Shown in pieces: positions 1 through 13,000 of a DNA stretch of 64,000 bases. The stretch's first letter is position 1; each line of letters starts with the position of its first letter. The stretch comes from Zantedeschia hybrid cultivar (taxonomy: Eukaryota > Streptophyta > Magnoliopsida > Alismatales > Araceae): contig JARZZO010000011.1 of NCBI GenBank assembly GCA_030544215.1, positions 9,596,001 to 9,660,000 on the forward strand, read 5' to 3'. The notes under the pieces are model-generated. The model was not told the DNA's origin and did not search any database. It saw nothing but the letters and a program-made list of their open reading frames with translations. The position numbers and the translations under genes were made by a program.

Positions 1-569
1 GATTGTCAAGATCAAAGGGTCAAAATTCAAGCCCCGGAGATGGGATCAACCCTACAAATTTGAATATTTTTTTAAAAAAATTATTTTTTACAATGGGGAG
101 GGTGGGTTTTCAAGGGGCGCATCTAACTTAGATGCAACCTGGGACGTGTTCTATCCTTTCCCATGTATATATATATATATATATTATATGTATATGGAAT
201 GCCATTTTTTAGTTATCTTTCACAAGGGTGATAACCACTTGCCTTCTAAAAGGGTGTCTCTGTACATAATACTGTAACAGTTATGTCTACAGGATTTCGG
301 CATATCATGATACCATGAATATAAAAGCTGTCAGCTTGTAGATTGAATATCTAGTTTCCATTGTGCAACTAGATATTATGACTATCTAGTTGTAAAAGTT
401 CTGGTTGTACAGCTTTCATGAATGTGTAGAGTTGTTTTTTTCATTTGTTCCATTAAGGGGCTGTCTGATTCATTGTAAAAAAATTTAAGTCACTGATTTT
501 AAAATCAGTGAATTTTCATGGTTTCAAAATCAGAGAGCATTTTGTTTGAATAATTGTCAAGAGAATGAC
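1..569. other. AT-rich spacer, no gene seen
   Basis: No coding potential or RNA gene is visible. A short (AT)n run lies at about 168-185 and a short inverted repeat around 490-515 (cactgattttaaaatcagtg). The rest is unremarkable AT-rich intergenic DNA. Confidence 0.6.
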
Positions 570-858
570 TTGCTGCATTGGCAGCTGGTGCTACACTAGC
601 TGCCAGTTTTTTAATTTTTAAAAATATTTTTTGAATTTTTTAGGTGGGTCCCATTACGCCCTACTATTTTTTACTTTTCACCTGGGGTCGTTTTTTGATT
701 TTTCATCTTTTTTTGGATTCTCCAATCAGAGATTTGATTGCATGAACATATAGGTCAGCTTGGGACACACCTAAAAAATTTCAAAAAATAGTTTTTAAAA
801 AAATGTTAAACACTGGCAGCAGGTGTCCGGTGTAACACAACGGCTATCGGTGCAGCAA
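570..858. mobile_element. Foldback MITE, family A, copy 1
   Basis: About 290 bp bounded by imperfect inverted ends. The left end starts TTGCTGCATTGGCAGCTGGT, and the right end finishes with a cggtgcagcaa block after cactggcagcaggtg. The left end aligns over about 40 bp with the reverse complement of the right end of a second copy at 20712-21030, including the shared core CTACACTAGCTGCC. The AT-rich interior has no coding potential. No convincing target duplication was found, so the superfamily is left open. Confidence 0.6.
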
Positions 859-988
859 ATCATAATTGTAAAACACATGAAAACAAATCAAGGGAATGCA
901 CAAATCCTCTGGTTTTGGTTTCCATTGGCTCTTCCCTGGAAACCAAAACAAGGGAATGGGCCTCCAGGTAGGGGCAGAAAATTTTCTT

Positions 989-1012
989 TTTGGGGGGGGG
1001 GGGGGGGGGGGG
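989..1012 (+). repeat. Poly-G tract
   Basis: An almost uninterrupted run of about 22 G residues in AT-rich DNA. It could be a G-quadruplex former or a length-variable homopolymer that is hard to sequence. Confidence 0.8.
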
Positions 1013-1317
1013 AGGGACATAAATATAACACTTTGGGCGCTGAAGAATTTGGACACAAAAATATAACAGATGCAAACCAACAATATCATTGAAAATTAAC
1101 ATGTATGAATTTATATTAAAATATACTAAAATATTTAAATATAAAATTTTATTTAATAAATATGTGCAATAAATTAAAAGAGAAAAAGATATCTTCTTGG
1201 ATCTTCAAAGATTTATGTGTAAAATTATAAATGAGAAAAGATTTATAGAATACAGCAAAAATTTAAAAATTTATCAAATGGCATCAATGCAAAACTTAAG
1301 AGACTTGCAACATACAA

Positions 1318-1690
1318 GTGCAGAGGCATGGTGTGTGGGAGGGGACTTTAATGCTGTTAGATTCCCAGGAGAAAGAGAAAATCAACTGGCTTGGACTTCT
1401 GAAATGGATGCCTTTGGAGATTGGGTGAATGCTTACAGTCTTATTGAAGTGGATTCCACAATAGTGACATACACTTGATCTAATGTTAAGACCAAGTCAA
1501 AAATTGATAGAATTTTCATTACTCCTCAGTGGCAGCAGAAATTTAACACTTTTTCTCTGAAAGGGTTACCTAGAGTTCTCTCGGATCATACTCCTTTATT
1601 ACTTTCTGTTGGAAAGAATAGAAGAAGTAGAGACAGATTATTTAGATTTGAATTGGCCTGGCTGAAACATGAAGACTTTTTTTATCTTGT
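1318..1690 (+). pseudogene. LINE endonuclease remnant
   Basis: The translation contains AWCVGGDFNAVRFPGER, typical of the plant LINE endonuclease/exonuclease/phosphatase fold, followed by KIDRIFITPQW and LSDHTPLLL, the usual C-terminal endonuclease signatures including the catalytic SDH. A TGA at about 1476-1478 interrupts the frame where related elements carry Trp (YTWSN). The N-terminal part of the domain is absent. It is not functional. Confidence 0.82.
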
Positions 1691-1827
1691 CTCTATATAG
1701 TGGAAGGAACCCCCTTTCCATTTCAAATGCTTGTTATAATCTGCCTTCTAAACTTAAATGGTTGAAACAAAAACTGAACAAATGGAGTGAAAACAATTTT
1801 AGAGCAACAACTAGGATCCGGAAATAA

Positions 1828-3957
1828 TTGCTCAAGGATATTGAAGGTTTTCAAGCCAAATATGACCAAGATTTGTTATCTAGAGAGGAAATCCAACAAT
1901 GGGACTATAAAAAACAGCAATATCTTGATTGGTCCTTAAGGGAAGAAATCAAGTGGAAGCAGAGAGCTAAGGAACTGTGGTTAAAGGAGGGAGACAAAAA
2001 TACTTCCTATTTCCATGCGATGGCCAGTGGTAAAAAGAGGAGAATCTTGATAGAGTTCTTGAAAGTTGACAATCATATATTATCTGAGGAACAATAGAAG
2101 GGAGCAACTGCAGTAAATTTCTTTGAGAAATTGTTTAAAGAGGAGGTGTGGAGACATTGGATCAGCTCTAACATGTTCAAGCAGATCTTAGATCAGGAGG
2201 CAAACAGTCTTATTAGACCTTTTTCTGAGGAAGAAATTAAGGCTGCAGTTTTTAGTATGGATGTTCATAAATCTCCAGGACCGGATGGATTCTCAATTGG
2301 GTTCTACCAACATTTCTGGGAAGTTATTGAGGGAGATATTATGGCAGCTGTAAGAGAGTTTGAAAGGAGGCCTTGGAAGATTAAATATCTTAATTCTACA
2401 TTCACAATCCTTATTCCTAAGAAGGACAGTGTAGAAGGGTTAGGGGATTTTAGGCCTATTAGTTTACTTAATGGTAGTTACAAGATCATCACAAAAGCTT
2501 TAGCAACTAGACTCAAGCTAGTGATCAGCAGTGTGGTCGACTCCAATCAAGCAGCTTTTATTCAGGGCCGTTTCATTCTTGATAATTTTATGACTGCATA
2601 TGAATGTATTCATGATCAGAAGAGTAGAAAAAAGGAGGCTATTGTGTATAAGATTGATTTTGAAAAGGCTTTTAACAGAATAAACTGTAATTGTTTGTTA
2701 AGAGTTATGCAACTGATGGGGTTTAAAGGAAATGGACACAATGGATAGCAAGTTGCATTGGGACAACGAAATTCTCCATTTTAATCAATGGAGTGCCATT
2801 TGGCTACTTTGGTAGCTCGAGAGGACTTCGGCAAGGTGATCCCCTTTCACCTCTTCTCTTCATTATAGTGGGACATGTTATGAGTACCATGTAGAAGAAA
2901 GCAAGAGATTGTCACATTATTGAGGGTATCAAAGTTAGATGGATGGATGAGGAGGTTACTCACCTTCAATATGCTGATGACACGATTATATTTTCATCTA
3001 CAAAGGAAGAGAAGATGATTAATTTGAAGATTTTGCTGAAGATTCTTGAAGCGGTGACTGGAGTTAAAATCAATTTCTCAAAAAGTGAAATGGCGGGTAT
3101 TAATGTTCCAGAAGATAAAATGGTTGGTTTATCAAATCTGATCAATGTGCTGTTAGTTACCTTCCCTATTACATATTTGGGATTACCTCTTTCTGACAGG
3201 AAGCTAATAATTGTGATTGGAACTACTTGATTAAGAAATTTTAAAGTAAACTTTGAGGCTGGAAAGGAACTCTTCTTTCAGCAGGAGGAAGATGGGTTTT
3301 GTCCAAATCAGTGCTCTCTAGTTTGGCTATTTATTATTTATCTATTTTTGAAGTGCCTAAGATGGTGTGTAAGAAATTGGAGTCTATAAAAGCAGCTTTC
3401 TTTTAAAAAGGTAAACACCCGGAAGTAAAAGGTGGGCATAACATTGGATGGAAATTTGTGTGCATGAGTACAGAGGAAGGGGGAGCAGGTTTAACACCAA
3501 TTCAAAACTTCAATAAAGCTTTTTTGGTAAAATGGATATGGAGGCTTGAAAGGGAAGTTCAATCTATATGGGCTAGAATTATCAGAAGTAAATATTTTTC
3601 TCATAATGATCTATAGATTAGTAGCTTTCAACTCATTGGCTCTGTTTCAAATGTTTGGAAGAATATACTACATAACTTGGTTCTTTACAATTGCTCTACT
3701 TACATAAATGTGGGTAATTGCCGAACTGCAAAATTCTGGGAAGATGCTTGGAAGGAGGGGAGGACTTTAAAAGACATATTTCCAAATCTATACAGCATTT
3801 TAGTGAATTAAGAATTCTACTATCAGTGATGTCCGAACTTACTCACTTCAAGGATTTGTCTGGGACTTCAGATTTTGCAGAAACTTTCTCTATGAAGAAG
3901 AGGGAGTTCCTTCAACTCAATATGCTGCTTCAAAACTTCCGAGAGATGAATAAGAGG
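1828..3957 (+). pseudogene. LINE reverse transcriptase remnant
   Basis: Recognisable RT blocks in order: LKEGDKNTSYFH (about 1980-2015), KSPGPDGF (about 2268), LIPKKD and FRPISLLNGSYKIITK (about 2410-2490), AFIQGRFILDN (about 2550), VYKIDFEKAFNRI (about 2645), LRQGDPLSPLLF (about 2826) and the catalytic QYADDTIIF with YADD at 2970-2981. Frame changes occur near 2740 and 3200, and there are stops at 2095 and about 2893. The connection domain (GGRWVLSKSVLSSLAIYYL, then NFNKAFLVKWIWRLE) continues to the LTR insertion at 3963. Confidence 0.9.
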
Positions 3958-5932
3958 GAAGATGGTGAGGACACAAGAGCTACAGTCCGGTTCCATCCGG
4001 ATCTTGTTTACCGCCGTCGGAGGGTCCGTCCGACGTCCTTGTGGCTTGGAGATGAGCTAGTGCTTATGTGAGGCATGAGACACTATTTATTAGCTTTTAT
4101 TAGGACCCTTTATGGTCTATCATGTACTTTGATATTTTCTAGGGGTTATAGAAACGTAAATGAAGGAGGAAGTCCTAGAGTCTGATAGAGGATGGGAAGG
4201 GATGGGAGTCACAGATCTCCCTATATATGTATGCTGTTAACAGAATAGTGAGGATGATGAATGATTGAAAAAGAAAATACCTGTGTGCGATTAGGCTCTG
4301 CGAGAGAGACTCTCCCTCCCCAAGCTCCGGTGCGACGCCGGAGATCCTCCTCGGGTGAGGAGCCTTCCCCGCTCTGGTGTGACGCCGGACATACCATTTT
4401 CCCTTCCCGAACCCCTCTTTTTTTCTCCCTCTGTTCGGACCCCCAGCCATCAGAACAAAAAAAGAAGAGAGCGGTGGTGAGGAGCCCACAGTCGCTGCCG
4501 TTGGAGCTGCGAACACGCTCATCAGAGCCGCTCCACCCCGCTGTCGCCACCGCTCCATCCCGTCATCGGCCCTAGCCGCCCCTGTCCCCCATCGCCGCCG
4601 TCCGCAGCGGCCTTCACCATCGCCATCGCTGTCGTCCGCAGTCGCCGCACGCCCTGCCGTCGAGCCCCGACCGTTGTCGCCGTCGTGACGCCGCCACCGA
4701 TCGCCTCCGCCGTCGCGTTCGCCGGCGACCCACCCGGCCGCTGTCGCCTGCGCCGCCCGCCCCCTGTGTGCTCCCTTCCCCGTCTGGCTCGATTAGGGTA
4801 AGAGCGAAGAAGAAGGGTGGAGAAGAAAAATGAACAGGGTCGTGCCCCTTTCAAAAGGATCCGGTCAACTTGTTTGACCCGGTCCACTTAACCACTTGGA
4901 AGTGGTTCGAGCCGTAAGCCACATGGTTCGAGCCATGTTCATTGGGTCCGAGCTAGGTTCACCGGTCTGAGCCACCTTCCCTCAAGGGTTAAGCTCTCTG
5001 GTTCGGCCAGGTAGTTATCTGGTTCAACCCTGGTCTGAGCCAGGGTGCAGCCAGGTCTGTTGCTGGGTGTTGTATGGTACAATTGGAACCGTTATCTCAC
5101 TGACAGCGCCACGAACTCGTCCGGACTCCGAATCGTGCGCCGTTTGCGTCGTTGGATCCGTGACATTGATCGTGCATCTCGAGGTCCGTGCCAGCCGCTT
5201 CGATTAGCGTGCCAACCACCCGTCACATTGATCTCGCAGCAGCCAGCGTCCGATCTGCCTTGTTTCGCGTGCCACTATTGCATGCATATCGAGGACTCCG
5301 AACGTGTATAACGAGGCCTGTACCAGCTGCCTCGAATTGCGTGCCAGTATCTCGGAGTGCTGATATTGTTGCACACTTCCCGAGATAGTCTTCCGGCAAC
5401 CTTTGTGCGGCCGCTGACCTGCCAACTGTTGTGTTTACCACCCCAGATCATTTTATTGTGATTATTGTAGCCTTTTACCTCCCTGCGAGGAGTGGGCCAT
5501 TACTTTATTGTATTTGGAGGATGGTACACAAGCACCGGGTGATCTTCTCCCACGCACCAGTGTGGAGGTATGTGCTAACCCTCTCATTTCGATTTGCTTG
5601 TCTCGTATGTGCTTTTATCTGCCGCCGAATCGAGAGATAGGTCCTAGCCCGTGATTCTTCATCACTGTTGGCTGTGAGTGCGCTATACCGATCCCGAGTT
5701 CCGACAGAACTTTGGGTGGGATTAATTCCTAGACTTGTGGTAGTTTCTCAACTACCAAACGGTCCCATGCTTCCTCATCGCGAGAGGGATGGCTTTTCAG
5801 CTATTTCTACTTATAGGCGTGGTTATTTAACTAAAACATGGTGCGACTAGATTGTATCTGCCAAATAATTTAATGATTGCTGTTGATTCCTACCATCGCT
5901 AGTGAGTCTACTAGCTGTCCCGCATCAGAAGA
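3958..5932. mobile_element. Solo LTR (1,965 bp) with 5-bp target duplication
   Basis: The insert at 3963-5927 starts TGGTGAGGACAC and ends CCCGCATCA, so it has TG...CA ends. It is flanked on both sides by GAAGA (3958-3962 and 5928-5932). The LINE protein frame reads straight through if the insert and one GAAGA are removed. No gag, pol, PBS or second LTR lies inside, so this is best read as a solo LTR left by LTR-LTR recombination. It is GC-rich around 4300-4800 and 5040-5420, unlike the AT-rich LINE around it. Small ORFs in it are not supported as genes. A short non-autonomous element is the alternative reading. Confidence 0.75.
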
Positions 5933-6660
5933 TGTCAAAAGTTGGAGATGGGATCTAGGAGGAAAGTTTTCTGTCAATTCTACAACCAAAGTTCTGAACT
6001 CAGGAGGGGTTAAGGTCAACTGGGATTCTCAAGTGTGGAATAAATCTCTTCCCATCAAGATTAGGTTTTTTTTGTGGAAAATAGCATGGGGCATATTACC
6101 TACGGGGGACAAGCTCAGGTTCTTAACTCTAGACAAAAGAATATGTTCATTTTGTGGGATGTTTGAAGAAACCGTGGACCATCTTTTTATTAATTGTGGT
6201 ATAGTGGATGTAATATGGAAGGCTTTTTTCAGAATCTTAGGTAGTCCTCCAAGCTGCTCCAATTCGGTAGAAAGCCTACGGCAAACTGGAATCAGATGTG
6301 TCCCTACCGGCAGGATTTATGTTTGTGGGAATCCCTTCTATCAACAATGCTATGGGACATTTGGAGAGAGAGGAACCTCAGAATTTTCAGCAACCAGTTC
6401 TCTTGCCCAGCAGGGATTATTGGAAACTGTATTTACTTCATACAAGAATGGTTCATTAGAAGATTTGGGCATAAGATTTCAGAATCTGCAACTCTTTCAA
6501 AAATTGACCAGTGGAAAACTGTCTTTCTTTGAGGGTTTTGATGTGAGTTGTAATGTGTTCTCTTTTTTGGGAAGGGGGTTTTATGTGGTTCCTGTGATTC
6601 TTGTAATGTGTACTGTCTTGGTAGACAATTATTATGTTTCCCTTTCCCTTTCTTCTACCC
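5933..6660 (+). pseudogene. LINE C-terminal zf-RVT domain remnant
   Basis: The frame resumes after the LTR with SWRWDLGGKFSVNS, then LPIKIRFFLWKIAWGILPT and ICSFCGMFEETVDHLFINC, the zf-RVT zinc-binding pattern of plant LINEs (about 5940-6200). A frame change near 6270-6300 leads to LWDIWRERNLRIFSN (about 6350-6395), the conserved C-terminal block. The A-rich tail follows at about 6716. Confidence 0.88.
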
Positions 6661-6727
6661 TCGTACTCTTTTTCTGATAATTTCAATGAATGAATGTGGC
6701 TTTTTGCTGCCTTCAAAGAAAAAAAAG

Positions 6728-9369
6728 TAGTTTTAAGATTGAGAACATTTTTATGGAGAGGAACATGGAGAGGAAGGAAAGAAGAAAGCCGTGCGTTGAA
6801 ACTTACAAGTATTCAGTTGCAAAGCTTTCCTCTCCTTTCACATGGGTGAGTAACTAATAAGAGAGAGAGGAAACAATGGAGGAAAATTATTTGCCTTGCT
6901 CTACCTGCATGGGGTTCTTCCTTGTCGTCAAAAAACATTTATTAGTTTATTGGGAATAACTGGAGGGCAAAAGAAGGCTACAGAGAAAGAACAAATAGGG
7001 CTCGAGTTTCTTGAGCAAGTTTTGCATTCACAAAAGATTTCTTCAGAAAATAATTTCCAACTAACTTTTACAAGTTTTGCAAACGCGAGTAAAAGTTAAT
7101 TGGGGAAATTATAATCTCCATATTTTCACCATATTCTCTTTTTTCTTGGAATTTACTTCCTCACCTCCCCCCCTGGAGAAATATTTCCAGAAAAACATTT
7201 CCCATGATTCTCTACTTCTCAAGAAAATGTTGAAAATGCAAACACCCCTAAACTAGTTGGAGAGCCAGAGGTTTAAATGGAGAGTGAGAACAGAGGAAGG
7301 GGTGGAGAAACTTTCCGAGAGAGGTATGCAGAGGCCATTTGAATTTATAAACCTAATTGGTTAGGAGATTGATAAAGAGGTGGCGGGAGAGAGGAGAATA
7401 GCAAATTAAGAAATTTTCTTCATATTTTAATTACTCATTCATTCAACATCCCTTGTTAAATGGGAAACCTCCTTAAGTGGAAAGCAGCAGCTTAGAGAGG
7501 AGTTTGCTGTGAAGAGTAAAATTTTCAGATCGGGATTAGGGGACCATGCTTAAGAAAGTTAAGTTACAGGGAGGATTATGTAAAATGTAAGGCATAAAGT
7601 TTAGAACTTTAGCCATGCCCCCAGGTGGTCCGACAAGGGATCGACAGTATTTTTTTTTTTTTTAAATCACTGTTTTACATTGAACCAAATCACCCCTAAG
7701 CAGGACAACTTACTAGCAGACTGGCAGTGTCTGTCCATGTAGATATATCTTGTTTAGAGTGTGTTAGTCAATAACCCTGAAGGATGGATGCGTTAAATAA
7801 TTAAATCAAGCAGCCTATTTTATGGATGTTGCCTCTGCTTGTCTACATCTTTCCAGATAATTCTTGAACCTATATCAATTGTTCCATTACCATCCTGTCA
7901 TACTATATTCTTTTGTTCTAAGAACTGTCCATCGGCATGTAAGGGGGCACTTACTTGAAATCAGTTAGTCTTCTACATCTGAACCAATTATCTGAGAATG
8001 TGTTTGAGAACATCATAAGGTGTCTGATAAGAAAAATAAATACTTCCATGGAAACTTTATATTGTAACATGACAATATTTGATTAGTGTCCAGTTAGTCC
8101 AGTGAGACAAAAATCTATTAAGGTGGCTGGTGGCGTTAACAGGATTCTCATGCGACCATGTTTGCTCTGAATTTCGATGAGAAGCTGTTATTCAATGTCA
8201 CTGTGTATTCAATGGCGTTAGATTTTTTAATGCCTTTGATGTAGATGTTTGCCGGCTGCAGCTACTCTTGCTTAGTGCTATGAGCCTGCGGTAGAGTGCA
8301 GTTCCGCAAGTTCTCAAGGCATGTTTTCTTGTTCTAGTTGTGCACCTGCTGGCTCTGAATAATTGATAATTTGATATGTTGCTTTGTCTGAATTCCAAAA
8401 TCCTGTCTCTCCAAGTATTCTGATCTTCCATTATTGTAAAATGGCATCAAAGGTGCGTCTTGCTAAATGATTGTCTTCTCTCGCAGATCAGGGGCATGAA
8501 ATTCATATTTGAGGTGAACCAGAATTCAGTCTGCCAGTACCTCTTTCATGTTCAGAGTAGGCAAGAACAGACCTCAAACTTCTGAGTAGTTATTGGATGG
8601 GTCTCATAAGTTATGAGATTGCAATGACCAATGAACGGGCGTGCCACTTTCGTCTGTGGCTTTTGTTTATGTTCAGCTACCATGAAGTTGTGCAGATCTC
8701 AACCTCATCAGAATGAAGTGTAAATATTACTTTGCACCTTGAAATTAAAATATATGCTTTCTTCCCCGCAATTCTCATTGTTTCTCAGTGTTGGCTTGCC
8801 TGGTTCGCTTCCATCGAACACCGTAATCTCGAGATATCAATACAGAGCGGTTCCACTCCTATGACCACTTGTATAAAATTTCTTAAAAATCTTAAAATTA
8901 ACATTATATTTTGCGTACTTGTATCATATCAACCGACTTGAATCCCGGAAATCCTGAAAACTGGTCTTGTTTGAGACAGACTGAATTGGCCCGAGTTGGC
9001 AAATTAGGCTTTCACCAGGTTTAATCTAGTCATGCTTTGAAGAGAAGGTATTATATAATGTTTTCTTTCGTTATTTTTTTAACTTTCAACAGATACTATA
9101 GATTAAAATTCTCTAAATTAAGAAAAAAAATATTTAGGGCAACTTGATTTGTACGACTAAACCATCTAGGATCAATTATAACTTCCTCAATTTAATATTG
9201 TTTATGTTCAAAGTGAAGATAGATTTTTTTTTTTTATCTAAAATTTTTATCAAATGTATCATTAAGAAAATGAAAGATAACTGACTGGTAGCCGCCTATA
9301 GCCACCTAAAAAAACTTTTTTAAAAAAATTAGATATATTTATGTTTTAATCTTTGAAACTTTAATGTGT
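6728..9369. other. Intergenic, no gene seen
   Basis: AT-rich spacer with only short chance ORFs. A poly-T run lies at about 7650-7665. No conserved protein domain, tRNA or other RNA gene was recognised. Confidence 0.5.
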
Positions 9370-9843
9370 TTATAAATAGGGATTTTTTATTTTGTAACCT
9401 TCATAAACTTTTAATATTACAAAAATGTCCTCCTAATTGGACTATGTTCTTAGAAGTCTTCATAATGTTTGGACATTTACAAAAACACCTTTGAGATTGA
9501 TGGATGTTTGAAACAAAAAATATGCGAAAGAATAATTCGTCCGTCCAATTATTCGGCTGACCACTATTACCATATGTAGAATAGTGGAACAAGGTAGAGG
9601 GACGAGTGGCCACTATAGAGCCACCATAGAGCAGGCAAGTCACCTATGATAGTAATAGTGGGCAGCCTAGAAGGATAAAATATTCTCTCACATTTTTTGT
9701 TTCAAATATCGTTAATTATGAAGGTGTTTTTGCAAAAATTCAAAGATTATAGGGGGCTTTTGAAAAAATAATTTTAATTAGGAGAATTTTTTTGTAATAT
9801 CAAAAACTTATAGAGGCCACAAAGTAAAAAATTCTTATAAATA
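9370..9843. mobile_element. Mutator-like MITE (MULE family B), copy 1
   Basis: The 456-bp element at 9379-9834 is flanked by the 9-bp direct repeat TTATAAATA (9370-9378 and 9835-9843). A 9-bp duplication is diagnostic of Mutator-like elements. The ends are long inverted repeats: GGGATTTTTTATTTTGTAAC on the left against the complement of caaagtaaaaaattc on the right, extending inward through tttttaatattacaaaaa to beyond 100 bp. The centre (about 9535-9650) is less AT-rich. There is no transposase, so it is non-autonomous. It is related to 45356-46035. Confidence 0.85.
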
Positions 9844-12281
9844 AGTCCTAATACAACTATTTATTTATAAACCCTCGCAATCTTCCGTGAATTTGTGCAA
9901 GGCCTTAGAATGTTACAAAAAAGCCCCTAAGAACGTTACAAAAAAAGCTCCTAGAAAGGACTTATTTGTAAGAAACCTGTAATTGTAGGGATTTATTTGT
10001 AAATAGTTAGATTAGGAGGAGACATTTGTAATGTCAAATGTTTATGAGGGATGAAGATAAAAAAGAATATGCATGCACACGATCTAATAATTTCCGATTG
10101 TGTGCAAGTGACTGCTAAGGCTATACAAATGCATTATTCATGAGTATACATTGGTGCCCGGATAAATATTCATCTGACCCTTATGCCTGTCAAGTACAAT
10201 AACATCCATATGTGAAAAACTGATTTTCATGCATACATGAATCAATAAGAATGTGCATCGCCAAAATGATTCAACACCATTACAATGCTTACATTGCAGC
10301 AAGTATTACTCCTTGAAATACCTTCAACAACCTCTACAAAGAAATCTCTCTAGGCAATACTTGAAATATAGTCTTTCTTTGTAGCCGCTACCAATCACTG
10401 GCATTATCCTCTAATTGGTAGAGTCAATGCCGTATTTCCTTGTTCCGGCCAATCTAATAGATCAAAAGCCTTCTCCGTCTAGTAGATCTAAATGTTCTGT
10501 TACATCTGATTTCAACCTTAACAATCTGTCTTTTAAGTTTGATTGACCTTCTTTAGAACATGATCCTTCACTAGAATCCCTTCCATGATTTTGCCTTAAG
10601 TTCATAGACTGGCACATTGCCCTCATCATTGGCTCCATCCCGGAGAAAGTACTAGTATTCTTAAATCTCCATGTCTATTTGTTGCGGCGTTCCAGCTCTG
10701 TCGACTGTCGTGACCTTCACAAGGACTACATCAGATTAATCATTAGTTTCGGATAGTGCCAATTAGTCATCTTGCTATGCACAACAGTGCATTAGGACAT
10801 GTGCTATATACAATTTACCGTAGCACCTCAATCTTTTCTTTAGAAAAAGGAACATGTAGTTGCTGGCTGCAAGAGTCTAATGAATGGAAAAATAGTAGAC
10901 AATAACCCAATCATGAAATATGACAATAGTTCTACCACATAAAAGATGGATGTCACCGAGAAGCCCATCGGTATAAGTAAGAAATTAGTGGACATTTGAT
11001 CAAGGAACATGGACACATGTACCTACAATGATTTTGCAAAACACTCCCCTTGCAAAGAGTACTCATTCTTTCATAGCTGGCCTTTTCAAGGCCTAAACAA
11101 CAATATCATTGCAGCATTTTTCATGAGGATGCTTCTTGTCTCAGCAATCTGATTAAACACTTCTTGCTAATCTTCAGTGGCAATCTAATCCCTGGGTAAA
11201 TAAGTTTTTGTTGATCCATTTGGCATCTTCTGTGTCACTGGCTCATTAAAAGCATCTGGCAAGGATGCCGAAGTGTTTATGAAGAAATCTCCTTCGCGTT
11301 TTATCAGTTTCTTTTCTTCTCTCAAGAAATAACAAAGAAAGGTAGGAAATGAATTTGTTGGATAAATTGGGGAACTTATTTGTTTTTCTATTAATTAGCT
11401 CACAAAGACAAAAATTTGAATTTGTGAATGTAGCTTTGTGTCGTTGGCCATGAAAAGAATTTGGAACATACCTGACATTTCACATGTCACCACTTGAATA
11501 ACTCTTTTCTTAGACATGATTTGACATAAAAGGTACCTGAGTAAATCAACGTAAGTATATGATACAAAGTTCTGGCAGCATATATGGATGACATATCGTT
11601 ACAATCATGTCATATACAGTCATTGTATTGAAAGGGCAACTTATGCAGTATTGGCACTAACACTAATGTTAACAAAAAAGTTCGTGTCAAGAAGAATATT
11701 CTAAAAAGTAAATAACTTTACTAAATACCTAAAAGGGTTGAACAAAAAAATGAACTATGTAGATTGGGCAACAAAATAGACCTGCATTTATACCTTCGCC
11801 TATTTGCTTAATTTAGCTTACCATAATAAATTGAGAGTAATTCTGGTCAGCAAAACCTAGTGGAAGTATTAATCGTCAACCAAACAAATCATGTTCTGTG
11901 TCATTATGTGGCATCAGGGATAATATGCCACTAAGCCATGGTATGAAGAATCGGGCGATTCTGATCTGGATCCCCGGTCCGATTCTAGGGGAAAATGATC
12001 CCTATTTGGTTATTCTACCCAGCCTTGCAGAACCCAAAAAATGGGCCATAATTTTCATGAATGTTTCGTCGCATGAAGATATCATGTTTCCTGAAGACAC
12101 TTTTATTTTTTTATTATGCTTATGATCTTTATCTAATTTCTAAAATATTTTTTAAAGTTATTACACCGATCCCAGTAAGATTCCAATCTGATCTAGATTG
12201 GGATGGGCCCTTGTCGATCCTGATAGCCAATCCAATTCTACCTTCCTTGCAGTAAGCCTTTTTAGTTACTTCCAACAATTG
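9844..12281. other. Intergenic, no gene seen
   Basis: AT-rich spacer. 9860-10060 carries more sequence resembling MULE/MITE ends (repeated gttacaaaaaa motifs, attaggaggagacatttgtaat) but I could not set boundaries. No domain or RNA gene was recognised in the rest. Confidence 0.45.
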
Positions 12282-12643
12282 CATTCCACTAGGGGTGGCA
12301 ACGAGCTGAGCTGAGCCAAGCTTTCACTCGCTCGAGCTCGACTCAATCAAAAATAGTCGAGCCTGTGCCCGAGCCCGAGCTTGCATCGAACTCACTTTGG
12401 GAGCTCGAACTTGGCTCGGGAGGAAGTTAACTCAGCTTGAGCTCGGCTCATGAAACCAGATCAACTCAGTAAAACAACTGAGTCCAACCCACATTTGTGC
12501 CAATTCAAATGGTGTGGCACAGGAAAGTGTGTGGAGAGGTGCCTTTTTTACAGAGAAATTGGAGGGAGCGATTTTGGATTTCTCCGATACAGGACTAAAA
12601 GTCCCAGGCGCTGCACACTGGAGAGGTCTACATGAAGGGTTGG

Positions 12644-12789
12644 CTTGCTTGTAGGGGTGGAAGTAGGCCAGGCAGCCTGGCCTGTTTAGCAATTTAGGCC
12701 AAGCCAAGGCCTTCATATAGGCCTATTTTCACAAATAGGCCAGGCCTATTTTTCAAAAACCCGTTTTATAGGCCTGCAGGTCGGCCTAC

Positions 12790-12851
<62 letters not shown>

Positions 12852-13000
12852 GTAGGCCGAGGCCTATTTTTGGCCTTGTAAGCCAAAGCCTATTTTTGGC
12901 CTATTTCCTGATAGGCTTAAACAGGCCAACAAGCCAGGCCAGGCCTAGTGATTTTTCTAAATAGGCTCATGCAGGCCTGGCCTACTTCCACCCTTGCTTG
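12644..13000. mobile_element. hAT-like MITE nested in the outer element
   Basis: The 341-bp element at 12652-12992 has inverted ends GGTGGAAGTAGGCCAGGC (left, preceded by TAGG) and GGCCTGGCCTACTTCCACC (right). It is flanked by the 8-bp direct repeat CTTGCTTG (12644-12651 and 12993-13000). The interior is full of AGGCC/GGCCT motifs arranged as inverted arms around a central (AT)n palindrome. The right terminus lacks the last few bases of a perfect TIR. Confidence 0.87.
12793..12847. repeat. (AT)n microsatellite at hAT hairpin centre
   Basis: About 27 AT units. On both sides the flanks are inverted (cggcctacaaggtat / ataccttgtaggccg), so the repeat forms the loop of a large hairpin within the nested hAT-like MITE. 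Confidence 0.9.

Larger units (their letters stand above)
1270..6725 (+). mobile_element. Decayed, 5'-truncated L1-type LINE, split by an LTR
   Basis: Reading along the plus strand gives, in order, a partial endonuclease, a reverse transcriptase and a C-terminal zf-RVT domain, the order of plant L1-type LINEs. An A-rich tail (about 6716-6727) follows the last domain. The 5' part, including the start of the endonuclease domain, is missing. The reading frame is broken by several stops and frameshifts, so the element is dead. A 1,965-bp LTR at 3963-5927 interrupts it. Removing that insert and one GAAGA copy restores the LINE frame at the join. Flanking target duplications for the LINE itself were not found. 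Confidence 0.88.

Noticed and set aside
4175..4887. Several ORFs of 100-127 residues in both strands
   Set aside because: All lie in the GC-rich part of the solo LTR (3963-5927) and show low-complexity Arg/Ala/Gly/Ser composition.
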